Positions 39,001-52,400 of a DNA stretch of 64,000 nucleotides are shown here, piece by piece. This DNA comes from Mugil cephalus (Eukaryota; Chordata; Actinopteri; Mugiliformes; Mugilidae), in the NCBI RefSeq assembly GCF_022458985.1, contig NC_061786.1, positions 18,916,974-18,980,973 of the forward strand, given 5' to 3'. The notes below the pieces were generated by a model. The model had not been told where the DNA came from. It saw nothing but the letters and a program-made list of their open reading frames with translations, and searched no databases. Every line of letters begins with the position of its first letter. Within the stretch, counting starts at the first letter, position 1. A program made the translations under genes and the position numbers.

Positions 39001-42000
39001 CGGAGATGTGAAGTTAGGTAAGCGGCTCTTCGGCATCTTAATTCCCAAGGACTTGAACTCCTCGGTAGCTTTTCAGTCGCATGTGCATTACGTAACCTGA
39101 AAAGCCCTGTCGCTCCATGTTACAGCTGACTTTGGAGTTGCAGCCAAAATAACAGCCACCATTGCCAAACGAAAGTCCTTCATTGGAACACCTTATTGGT
39201 GAGTGTGTCACCCCTCACAAAACAAGCCTTTGTGCCCTTCATAGGTTTTTGTTAATCTAATTCAAAGGAACCGTGATTAAAGACTTTCAGCCACATTTTA
39301 GAATATTTTTTTTTAGACGGATGCTTCACCTGAACGACACAAGTTCAGATTCCCACAGTAGTGTCCTGGAGAAAGAGACGAATCCCTCAGACACCGGCCT
39401 CTCTTCTGTCACCGAGACAAACCTCTTATTCACTGTCACTATTAGTGGATTACCACAATCTTAAAATGCCCTTGTATCCGCGCTTCCTAGAAACTTTTAG
39501 CACCGGGAACGTTTTTCAAGGAAGCAAATGTTTCTTTAGATTGATGTTTGTCTAAATACCTGTGATGCAACTGTGCATCTACCTGCTCCACGTCACGTCC
39601 AGCATTCAAGTCATGCTGCCGTTGATTGTGATAATAAAACATATTTAAAACACGCAAAACACTAGGCTGAAAGTAAGCAGAAGTTGATGTTGAGGTGAAC
39701 ATAATAAAATACTAATAAACCAGTCAAAAGTAGCCTGAAAGTGTTTCCACCTTTTTGTGAGAACAGTAACTTCCCCTTCCCCCTAATTTAATTTATACCC
39801 TGATACCTGTTGGTTTCTGTTTTTAATTCCGACTAAACTAACCAGCCTTGGGTCCTTGCTACGGAGCAGCCTGTGATGCCTTGTCTCGACTTTGTTCAGG
39901 ATGGCTCCAGAAGTGGCGGCGGTGGAGAAGAACGGTGGCTACAACCAGCTGTGTGACATCTGGGCCGTTGGCATCACGTCCATAGAGCTGGCCGAGCTGC
40001 AGCCTCCGATGTTCGACCTGCACCCGATGAGGTGCGATTTGTTTTACCGCCACCACCAAAAAAAAAAAAAAGAGAGATCAGTCGAAGCTTCCTCAAACGA
40101 TTCCTAGGCTGCTTCCTGCCTTTGTGTGCCTCCAATGTTTTATCGCGTCTTTTGATTACTTCAACGGTCATCCGGCTTTAAGCAAATTTTATTTGTGATA
40201 TATTTAGAAGGTTTTTCAGGCATTTTTTTTTTCTTTCCCCACTTTCTTTTTCTTCCTCAGGGCCTTGTTTTTGATGTCGAAGAGTAGCTTCCAGCCTCCC
40301 AAGCTAAAAGACAAAAATAAATGGTGAGTGTCTCCGGAAATAATCAGTCTGCTATTGTGGGATCACGATACGAAATTGTATATTTTGCTGTTAGCTGATA
40401 GCGGGAATAATCACTGTGTTAAAACAAAATGATCTTCTCCCACAGGTCTGCTGGCTTCCACAACTTTGTCAAAGTGTCTCTAACAAAGAACCCAAAGAAG
40501 CGGCCAACTGCAGAGAAACTTCTATCGGTAATAAATCTTTCTTTTTTATCTGCGATGTGAGATTGAAACGTTTATCCTCCGCAGCTGTTATTTATTTCTT
40601 TGTCCTGAATATTTCATACTAAAAAAAAAAAAAGAAAAAGAGAAAAGTCTCAGTCATGGCAGGATCTCAGTTGATCTGCGCTTCTGTGTGGTTTGGCTCC
40701 GTTTCCAGCTGTTTGACATTTGGTCGGATTCTTCAGCGTTCGATAGTTACATATTAATTAAAGCCGTATAGTTATGTCATTTAAAGTGCCTGAAAAGGCA
40801 GCTGAAGTTCAGATTGCGACTGCTTTTGATTTCTAGGTCTTTTATCGTTATTTACACGGCACCAGTCGTTACTCTGACAGTAAAACTGGAACTATTCTAC
40901 TTCCATGGCTCTTGTGTGTCAGATGAGGGATGTCGAGCTGCTGATAAAAACAGAAAATGTGTGATTACGCTAACGACCTTTAACGTTGCATTGTTTCTTG
41001 CAGCATGTGTTTGTGGCCCAGACGGGTTTGACACGGCGGCTCGCTGTCGACCTCCTCGATAAGATGAACAACCCAGACAACCACCAACATTACAGCGAAG
41101 CGGACGACGACGACCTCGAGGTAGCAAAGAGAACGATCTGGAAACATGCACAAGATCGATAGTTAAAACCATCTGAAGCTTTAAAAAAAAAAATAATGGT
41201 GTTATATTTGAATGGAGCCTTGTCATAAAACAGGCTCCACAAACACTGACAGACTCTATCAGGAGTGAATGTAAATATTAGAGCAGCTTGGCTCTCCAGC
41301 AGCTTAGCAATATAAGATAATCGTTGAGCTTCTTTTACCCAGGAAAACTCCCCCACATCTTGATTCTGTCCCATTGACGTTATTATTCCAACTGGAATTA
41401 GCATCACACACTATGTGGCAGCCAAAGAGGTGGTACCAGTGCCTTTTTAAAAGACCATTGTGCTTTTCTCCCCCTGACAGCAGTGGCACTGTCTTAGCCA
41501 CGATGCGTTCGGAGAAAAAAAAAAAAAAATCCTGAAGGCTATTGACTGCGAGCAATGGAGCTTGTTACAAACACACAGACTCTGGGATGCATAATAATGT
41601 GATGACGCAAAAAAAGAAAAGCACTTCTCTGCTGCCCTTTATCCTTTAACTTGAGCTGCAAGTTTCAGAATTGATTTTTTTACAGATTATTTAGACGGTC
41701 ACGTTTCTAACCCTGCTTCTACTTTCTGTCCTCTCGACCGTTTTTGTTTCAGCCCGTCTCTGTTGTCAGACACACCATCAAACAAACGACCACCAGCAAA
41801 CAGGCCAGAGCTGAGAAGACGCGCTCAGAGATGGACTGTAAGTGAACAACAAACAAACAAACAAACAAACAAAAAAAAAAAATCCCCAAACCGGCAGCCC
41901 TCCTCTGCTTTGCATCTGTCCCGTCATTGGTCGGCGTGTCAGTCAGCTTTGCCCGCTTAGGTCGGTAGAGAGGTCCCGTAGCTCGTCTGAGGATCACCCC

Positions 42001-45000
42001 GCTAATCCTGCAGCAATGACTGGCACTTCTCCAGACCTCAGCATGCGGTGGTGTGTGTAAAAATAGCCCGAGGGTTCACGGAAGAAAAAGTGGATCGAGC
42101 AGAGTCCACGATGCTCCGGGGGTAGCACATGTTCCAACTGAAAATATGTGAAATGGCTTGTCTGAAGGGTCATTAAAGCGTCCGGAGGAGTTAAGTTTTT
42201 ATTGGGGCTTATCCAGGCTGATTGATTGTGTAACTTCCCGTTGTATAACCCTTCAGAGAAGAAGTTGTGTGTTTGTGTTGTTGTTGTTGTCGCCGTAAGT
42301 GAAGGTGAACGCTGCGATGTGGCTGTCGTGTCAGACCCGTGTGCGTCGTGTTCATTTTGTGGCGATGCGTACTTGTGTCTCGCCGTGCTTTGTGCTTGCT
42401 CACGTTGTGACCGTTTGCACCAGACTCACTTAATTCTTTGGTTTTTTTTTTTAATCTAAACTTCTCACTATTATCTGACCTCCTTCCCTCCAACATGAAG
42501 CAAACGATGGAGAAAACCAAGGAGGGCCAGTCTCAAGTCCTAGCTTCACTGAGGGACACAGGGGGGATGCAGGTTGGTGACGGTGTAGTGAGATGGTGTG
42601 TGTTTGTCTAATTCCCCCGTCCGCCCCTGAGACGCACTAAGAAATAGGATAATATTAGGTTTAAGTGACACTATTATGGCGAGTTCCTGTGCATGGAGTG
42701 GGCTGAAAAGTTTGAGTGGTTTCATTGTTGTGTCATCTTGTTTCCTGTCAGAAAATAGATGAGTACTTATCTAAACAAAGAAGTTAAGTTTGTCTCTCAC
42801 CTGACATTTCAAACCTCCCCCCCCCTCGTGTGTCTGTTTCATAACCTCCTCGGTGTTATCTGTGTTTAGAAAAAAAGAAAAAACTGCAGCACCTCCACAT
42901 TGTCGGCATACCCCAAGCAGAAAAACACTCCGAATTCTTGAATACAAGGTTTCTTTGTTAATGAGAAGCTGATTATGTGGGAGTATTTATTGGCAGGTCG
43001 GCGGATTTCTTTCACCTTCACAATTACAGCAGGGATCACATCCTGTTTATCCTGGACTTTAAACCCGTCTCTCCCCTTGGATCAACAGTTTGACAGAATG
43101 TGACCTCAAACCTAAACTAAGAAGAATCCGCGGCACGATCTATTTGTAATTCTTTTCTCTCGCCGATATTTCCCCCCAAAGCGAACAGATCTGCTTAGTG
43201 TCAAGTGCAATCTGTGTTTGTCTTTAGCGACCGACTCATCTTCGGCCTCCAGACAAAACGTTCGCGCAGCAGCCTCATAAATCGGCCAAGGACTTCTGTG
43301 TTGTTTTGGCAGCTCCGCCGTAATGGAAACGGTTCATCTGCGTTCGATTCATTCTTACGAGTGATTTTTATGCCGTGGAGTTTTTCACCACTAAGGCTCC
43401 TACTACCAGTGCAACAACAGTAACTCCTCCTGAGGCCTTGTGTGTGTGTCTTGAAGTGTTGGGTGCTGATGCCCTCTAGTGTTGAAGGTGCGTTCAAGAA
43501 CTTAAAAAAAACAAAACAACAACAATGTTTTTCATTTACAGTCGACAAGCTACAGTTCGGACCCCCCCTCCAGAAGGAAACTGAGGCTCATGCTGAAATG
43601 GTGATTATATTGTTTAATTCTTATACCTGTGTTCATGTTTCTAATTCGTCCATTTTAACACACACATGTTGAAAAGTTGAAAAAAAACAAACTGATGCGT
43701 AAAAGTCCTATTTTTGTGTCCGCGTGCCTTTCCACAGGATGTGAGCAAAGATAATGACTTCCCTTCCCCCTGGAGTCCCTTCGCCGAGGGCGGAATAACA
43801 GCCAGGTAATCCATGGAAACGGTTGTCATGGGAACCGCCCCGCTATTTACTCCACACACTCTCCGTCCATCCCTTTTGGAGCTGGCGTGAATTAGACGAA
43901 TGTCTCTCTTCTGAGTTTGTTTTATAATGAAGCGTGAAAGAGCGGGTCAGTCACGTTCGGTAGTTTTTGATACTGATCCCTCTTCCCCCGTGTCTCTCGC
44001 ATTAACCTGCATTACTCCCACTCCCACGTTTGAAATGTCGCTTTACTCCTCCTCACTTTTTTCCATGTGCTTTGACTGTTGTTGTTTTTTTGTTTTGTTT
44101 TTTATTTCCCTTTCACTTCTTGCTGTCCTCTTTTGTCTGTTTCTCTGTCTCTCTGGCACCTCGAAGGAGCCTCCTCAAAAGCGTTGAGGATGAATTGTTC
44201 CAACGGTAACACTAACAATGTTTGCTCTTGTAACCTACGCCATCCAGCCCCACCCCTCGCTCTGTCACCACCCCCCTTTATTGCCACCAGGTTCACAAAC
44301 CACCCTCCCTGATCAACCCCTCCATTCACCATGTGTGGTGTCCATATTATCACTGTCCAAGCTGAGCATAAAGCTATGACGCAGCAATAAATACTTTATT
44401 TAGTACAATCTTTATCCAAAAAATGTAATAGAAGCTGCTTTAATTCCAGTTTTATGTGCTGCCGTGTAACCAGAGGAGTCAGATCATAATTTTTGATCCT
44501 TTGCAGACTAGCATCAGTATAAATATGGAAACTTATGACACGAGTTCATTTATAGAACACATACGTCACCTCTTCTCCTGAGATTTTTTACTCAAAGGAG
44601 AGATTTCATACAAACATTTGCAGCATTAGCACCCCTCCTTTATTTTCCGCTCTGATTGCCGTGTTTGTGTCACACAGGGGACACGTCGCTCATCTTGAAG
44701 ACGCCTTCGAGTATCCAGAGCTGTGAGTCATGTCAATAAATTTAAATGTAAATGTAAAATACAATATGGAGCCAGTTGATGCTGAAAAATGTCTGTTTCA
44801 GGTTGACCATCAAGCCAATTGTTCCTCCTCCTTTGCCCCCGAAGGTAAAATAAATAAATAAATCAAATTAATTTGTATCCTATTTCACAACTTTCATGAG
44901 TCTTGTTTCCATACTTTCCCTTTCAGCCGCGGTTAAACAGCTCATCCGAGGAGCTTGGCCTTAATGACGAGAAGTCCCTGACGGTCCGGAGGCTCCCGAA

Positions 45001-46455
45001 CTCGGAGAACGGACCCAACCAGGTGTCTCGCCGACAGAGCACGCCCGAGCAGGGCAACAAGGAGGACGACTCCTCTCCAGATTTCCTCTCGGTCAGCGTC
45101 AGCAGCCCCGGCCTTTTGTCCCACGCCTCCGATCCTGGTGAGTCTCAGCTTTCTCTTCCAACGTTTTGTGCCTTGAGTTATGAGTCTCCTTGAATCAGTG
45201 ATAAATGAACATTTATGTTTATTGTTGCAAGCTCTCAGTAAATCTGAATGCAAAGGTGAGGCAGTCGGATGTCTTATTCTTTGGATCTACGTTCTCCAGC
45301 TGTGACAGTATTTATGACTGAAGTGTAATTTCACCCGGCTGCAGATAACGATTCAGACGGCAGCGTGAATGGAGGCAGCCCAAAGCCGCCGCCCAACCGG
45401 CAGCACCGCAAAGAGAAAAAGGAATTCCCTGTGAGTCTAAAGACATTTAAACACTCGACAGTCAGGCTGGTGATCTCTAGCTTCATCAAGTTCATCAGGA
45501 TAAAAATGTTGCTCGGGGTCTATATTTGATATGTGCAGTATCTCTGGCCGACCTCGCACTGTGTAACCTCAAATATGCCGTTTTCCCTTTGAGAGGGGGA
45601 TTTGGCATCTTTCCGCGAGCGTTTAACTTTGCCAGGACACGCACAGAACCCAGCCGCGGAATTGTTTGTTGTTTGGATCATTGTTGAGGCTGCAGCTAAA
45701 TCAGGCAGCCGCATTTAAAATGATTGTTGTTGCTTTTGTCTGTGTCTCCTGCATCCATGCTATTTTATGGTTTCCCCCTGCTCCTCCTCAGAAACCAGCC
45801 ATCAACGGTCTGCCACCCACTCCTAAAGTCCTGGTGAGTGAATATCTGCATTGTCCCATCACAGCCTCTCGCTCTTTTCCTGCCGCTGCCCCGGTTTCAT
45901 GGACACTGTTATTAAACTGTTGTCTGAGCCGCTGCTCTACATTCTGTAGATATTTGGGGTCCGCGGGGCTTTCTGCTTTGTGGTTCAGCACAGCTCCAGC
46001 TCGTTAAACCCTGGCTGACGCTTTGACACTTCGCCGAGCCAGATGCTGACTGTTTTTTTGTGCTGCGTTGCCTTTCACTGCAGATGGGAGCCTGCTTCTC
46101 TAAAGTGTTTGACGGCTGCCCATTGAAGATCAACTGTGCCACATCATGGATTCATCCAGACACTAAAGGTAGCGGAAGTGGGAACCATTCACAAATGCAC
46201 TGACTTAATGTGTTTTATTGAAGCCGAGGCTTAAATTTATTTTATTTTTCTCCTCCTAGATCAGTATCTGATCTTTGGGACGGAGGACGGCATCTACACG
46301 CTGAATCTCAATGAGCTGCATGAAGCCACGATGGAGCAGGTAACAGAAGCTGAGAACAAGCTACTGAAACAGTGATGAGAAAGAATATTTGTAAAATTAC
46401 AGTAGAGTTACAAAAACAAAGTAAGACGTGTCTTTAATTGTAGTTTTGTAATTGC

Positions 46456-46487
<32 letters not shown>

Positions 46488-49400
46488 GTTCCAACTTCCC
46501 CTTTAGCAGAAACATCTGAATGGCCAGAATTACATTTCCTTGAAAAGCTACTTGAGGCTGGCGCCCTAAACCGCAATGTTAAAGTGTGACACAAACAAAC
46601 ATATGTACATATTTACAGCCCGGTGCATGAAACAACTTTACAGGGAGAGAATCATTATATAACTCACCTGTTGGAATTCAATAACAATTATATCAAGACC
46701 TAAAGTTATGTGTACGTCCGCCCAGACAGACGCTCAGTCTGTCAAGCAGAAGTAGACATGAGCTCCTCAGCTTTTCTGTTCAACAGCAATCAGTACATTT
46801 ACACAACTATTGAGCTCTGGGAACTGACTTCACTCTCACGCTGTTAAACACAACGCTGCCATGTTGGCAGGAAAGGGCGCTTCTCTAATAACTATTGGGT
46901 TGACATATGTGAGCAACTAACTGATTAACCTGGGGAATAGTCGGGGACAAGAAAAGTGGAAATCATTTTTATAGGATTCTGCAAGACACCAGATGTGGAT
47001 TAATGCACGATATCACGCTGTCCGACAGATTTCTTTTCGTAAAGGCAAGTTGTGTAACCAATAAACCAATGTTTATAACATGGATTACAAAGGGATGTTG
47101 CTCATTCAGCACTAAAACTACTCACAATGAGAAGGAAATTCAAGATTAAACAGTTATTTGTTGTGATTATGTTACTGTACACAGAACAATGCACTTGTAT
47201 AAAAGTATAATTTCGTGGTGCATTTAGACATTCGTTTAAAAATAAGATAAGACGTATAACAGAGATTATTTTGCACAGTGTTTATCTTGTTACTTTATGC
47301 TAAGAGATGCTGTTTTTAGCTCACAAACTCCAAAAGTGACTCCAAAAGTTTTCAGTGACTCAGGAGTAGGATGAAGAAAGGTTAATAAGGTAGTTCTCCC
47401 CGCCAGCTGTTTTAATGCTCAAAAACCTGTTGAGTTTTGCCTTGTACTGGTCATTTTGTATCTGTTGAAGGTGCAGTAAAGTCATTTCACTCAGAGTTTT
47501 CCTGCCAACGTGGTGGCGTCAACAAAAAAGTCACGTGACGCCCGGAGCTGAGTCATTAATGTTAATGTTAATGTTGGCAGCTTGTTGGTTTTTGTCAATG
47601 AGTTTGTTAAATGCATCATCTTGAACTGACCTTTTAAAAGTTTTATTACGAAACAAGAGCGTAATAAAAGTGGCCATGAAGGCCTCAGACATGATAGTTT
47701 CTTGAGACTAAACGCTCTATAGGACATGGAAATCAAGTCCAGGTTGAAGAGATCTGACTAGAGTCTGTTCCAGCTTTAACTCTGGCTGAGGAGCTTCCAT
47801 ATTTCTTTGTATTTTCAAACATCATGTGAAGTGAGAGGGTTTTGGCTGTAAGGAACAATGAGTGTGTTTGATTGTTGCAAAGCTGGATACAGGCACTAAC
47901 ACGAACGACATGAGTCCTTTTATTTTGGTGGCGTTTGCCAGTAGGGAGGAGGCTCGGCATTCGATTCAATTCAAATTCAAACAACTTTATTTATCCCAAA
48001 CAGGGCAAATCAGTTTGCAGTCTCCAGTCAGACAGCACACGAAACAAAACAAACAAACAAAAGAAGTAAGACAGCACATAAACCAAACAATTCCCTCTGT
48101 CAGTAGCAACAATATCCAGTCCCCAAAGGACCACAGTGCAAAGAATCAAATACATTTCCACATTATGGCTGGAATAAATAAATGACTAATTGCTGCTATC
48201 AGTAGCATTCAGCAGCTTGATAGCTGAGGGAATAAATGAACTGACGTATCTATTTGTTTTCCTTGGAGGGGCGAGATACCTCCGTCTGGAAGACATTAAA
48301 CAAAACTCCTGGTCGACTCATGTTGACTAACTTAAAGTTGCTAAGGTCTGATTGGACGTTTCTGTCCCCACTAACATTCAACATGTTGTCTCCTTTTTGT
48401 TTTAATCTCCCTGTCAAGCTTTTCCCGAGGAAGTGCACGTGGCTGTACGTTATCAACAACAACCTGATGTCTCTATCGGGTAAGTGATGGACTTATCACG
48501 ACCCCCCGCTTCACCGGCCACTGTCATAACCCGCTGCTCCTTTGTCCTGTGTTATCTGGCCGTACCCTGAAGGCAACACACTCCACACTCCGCATCTTCA
48601 GCCCTAAAATAAATGTTTTCTGTTGTTTTGCCGCCCGAGAGCCCCTGCAGGAGCTGTGACCTTATAACACAGAGACTCCTGAGTGACGATTGTTAGCGTT
48701 CTACGTCAAAAGCTAACCGGTGCAGTCGGTTTTATGTTTAAACGCAGAAACGCCGTTAAAAAAACCTCACTTTGAAACCAAGCTACCTTCACTCGGCCGT
48801 CCTAGGAGCCTGTCCTTTTCTCGGTTTAAATGTTGAGGATGGGATTACAAAGCGCGAGGTCCACTTTCGGTTTTACCTTCAGCAGGTTGCCCCTTGGTAT
48901 ACTTAACCTCTGTTCTCTTCTTCTCTTCCCTTGGACACTGTCCATCCTCCTCTCGCCTGGCTTGATTTGATATACTACTACTAACTGGCTTCATCAGAAG
49001 GTAATCATTGCTTCACATCATCGTCATCATCATCATCATCGTCATCACACTTCTGTTTTTACCCCCGTCCACGTCTAACCTTTCTACACGTCAAAACTGC
49101 TTCATTGGATTTATATAATTATTATTATTATTATTAATCATCTATTTTGTTTGAGACATTTTAAAACATCGGTTTAGATTTTTGCTCACGATTGAACCGA
49201 CTGTATTTCGCTGTAGGTAAAACCTTCCAGCTGTATTCCCACAATCTCATCGGGCAGTTCGAGCAGCTGAAGAAACCCGGCCTGGCCGCTCAGTTCCAGA
49301 CTCATCGGTTCCCAGATAAAATTTTGCCCAGGTGAGATCAGTTCCTCCGAGTCTTGCATAAAACATTCTTTAACGAAACTTTTCTTTCTTTTTTAGCAGC

Positions 49401-52400
49401 ACTCATGTTCCTTTTTCTGATGAGTTCAAGCTTCTCTGACTTTAAGTGTTGCAGTCTTTCTTTCTTTCTTTTTTTTTTTTTTTTTGGTCGTATTTCTCCA
49501 CTCTCCGCTCTTGTGACAAATGACTGTGGTGGAGAAAAAGGAGAAGCCGCCGGCTAACTTCCCTGATTCTCTTTTAAGACTGTGGTCACGACAACGTCAT
49601 TGTTTCTCGTCCTCAGGAGGTTTGCCTTGACGACTAAGATACCCGACACAAAGGGCTGTCACAAGTGTTGCATTGGTGAGTGTCACTGGCTTCCAAACAA
49701 CTCGCTTTCCAAGCATCTGAAAATAGTCAGGCCTTCCTTTAACTTGCAACATTCCTTTTCTCCATAAACCATATTTGTTTTTGAGTTTCTTTTGGCCTGG
49801 TTGTTTTAGCTGCAGAGCGTAAGCATTGACGTCACTGTTGCCTGAAACCACGACCCCCTAAGTGGCGAAATCATGTATTAGTAAATATAGAGAAACTGGA
49901 GAAAATGTGGAGATCAAATTAAGGACAATTGGACTCAACAGTGACCCATACGAATTTAGTCAGTGGGTTAGACTAAGTAACAGAAACTACATCCTCCAAG
50001 GGGATCTTGACACGATTTTAATTCAAATTGAAGATGGTAACACTCATGAGGAAGGGTTTAAGGCAGGGCTGTTACACTAGAATACATTTGTTTTGACTAG
50101 TGCACCTACTGTACTGTTTACTCTGCTTTGGTGGATCCACACCACTCAGACTCTCAACGCTGAGACTGTTTTCTGTCCCTGTTCACAGTGAGAAACCCCT
50201 ACACGGGACATAAGTACCTGTGTGGAGCTCTTCAGTCTGGGATTGTGCTGTTGCAGTGGTATGAGCCAATGCAGAGGTTTATGCTCATCAAGGTCAGCTG
50301 GTTATTTTTCTTTCAATTTAAAATCATAGCTTCATTTAAAGAGGAGGTCATCATGTTTATTTTGTTCTTATTTTTTTTTTCTTCCCGGTGCAGCACTTTG
50401 ACTTCCCTCTCCCCAGCCCGCTCAAAGTGTTTGAGATGCTGGTGGTCCCGGAGCAGGAGTACCCGCTGGTGTGCGTGGCCATCAGTCAGGGCACAGAGCC
50501 GGGCCAGGTGGTCCGCTTTGAGACCATCAACCTCAACTCCTGCTCCTCCTGGTTCACAGAGATCGGGACGAGTGAGTCACGCTTTGTTGTGCAGAATGAT
50601 GCATTGATCAAAAAATAAAAAGGTTAAATCTTTGTTGTTGCATCTTTTGGCCCTGCAGGTAATCAACAGGTGGATGCGATTCACGTCACTCAGCTGGAGA
50701 GAGACACGGTGTTGGTGTGTTTGGACCGTAAGTTCATTCTTATCTCGGCAAATATTTTGACACCGGTTTTCTTTAAGATCAATATCACAATTCCTCTTTT
50801 AATTCTTACTCTCCGCAGAGAATTTAAAGATCGTTAATCTCCAGGGCAAACTGAAGTCCAACAAGAAGCTGGCGTCCGAGCTCAGCTTTGATTTCTGCAT
50901 CGGCTCTGTTGGTAAGCTTCCACGCTGCTCCTCCATTTTCCCTGCAATAAATAATTCCTTGCATTAAAAAACGAACCTGTTATACATCCATCGATGATAT
51001 CTTATTAAGATTAAATTGTCTAGTGTTTACATATGACTATTTTATTTATTTTTTTATTTCCTTCCGCACTAATACACACTGTTTTGTTGTGACAGTGTGC
51101 CTTCAAGACAGCGTCCTGGCCTTCTGGAAACATGGGATGCAGGGAAAGAGCTTCAAGTCCAATGAGGTAAAACATCTCTCTCGTCTCTCGATTGTTCATT
51201 TAAATGCAGATATACCACTTTATTTAATAGGATCTTAAGTCATGATTTTTGGTCCTTAAAAATACTTTTGTTATCAAAACTTCAGCGGTTTGAGTGGAAA
51301 CTGTAAATTCAGCATGTTTCACCTCCCTGAACGCAGCATTGTTTACTCCACACACAAACAACCGCCCTGTGCCATGTCAACAAAGACCCTAAGTCCCCGG
51401 CCTTGTATATGTGTGGCTACATGCTGCAGGTGATCCCGGGGGATTATCGTCAGGTGAAGCCAGACAAAGTGTCTTTGTGTCAGGCTGAGGTAATGAATTT
51501 GTCCGCGTTTCACGGAGGGATCCCATGCACCTGAGGCCGTGTCACGAGTCGTGACTCAGCAGCACAATGAAAGTTCAGGAGATCGCGGGGAGGTGAAGCG
51601 TTCTGTTTTTATGAAAAGCGATACGGCGACGGGGGCCAGGCCTTTTGAAAGCCCGGCCGCGTCAGACGTGGTCCCGCGGCGACGCAGGTGAAACCGTAGC
51701 AAGGATTTTTTAGAAATGTCAGCGGCCATGTAAAATTCATGCGCGATCATAAACGAAAGCCGTCACACAACGGGGAGCAGCACTAAATAATTCAGCCTTT
51801 GTCTCGTTATGATGAAAAGCGGAGGCATTCATTGTGGGGGGGCAGGCCTGTTGATCCGCGCTCGACTCGGTGGGTGCACCCGCCCGAACACCCGAGACCG
51901 TGTTCTCGATTAGGCTCAAACAGATCAGATCTCCCCCAAGGCCAAGGACTTACACCTAGCAGGTGTCCCCCACCCACTATCTCACATCTGTCAACAAGTT
52001 TTCATGACATGTCAACACGCGAGTGTTTAGATGGGGCCCCACGTCGCTCACGCAGGAAAAGTGTCAGGCTACATCTCTTCAGACGGGAGCAGGTCGGCTG
52101 CATGTCCACGTACACGGTGACACAAAGAGACAGACGTTCAGTCAGAAGACGATCAGTGATCCTCATGTAAACAGTTACTTCAGCGTCAAAATAAAAACCC
52201 AGGTGACGAACTGTCGGACTCAGAAGTTATCGATGGGTCTTTTAATGCACCGGTTGTCGCTAAACCACATGTAAATCTATGTTAGTGATGATTATTTCCT
52301 TTTTTTATATATATATATATATAAAAGCAATGACTGTGACTCAGATACAGGTTTTATAGATTACACCTTATTTTAATCCTAAATTGGTCAGAATCTGATT

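Noticed and set aside
51799..52170. 123-codon frame in a MAP4K5 intron
   Set aside because: The region is GC-richer but shows no domain, no matching splice phase and low-complexity Arg/Ser content.
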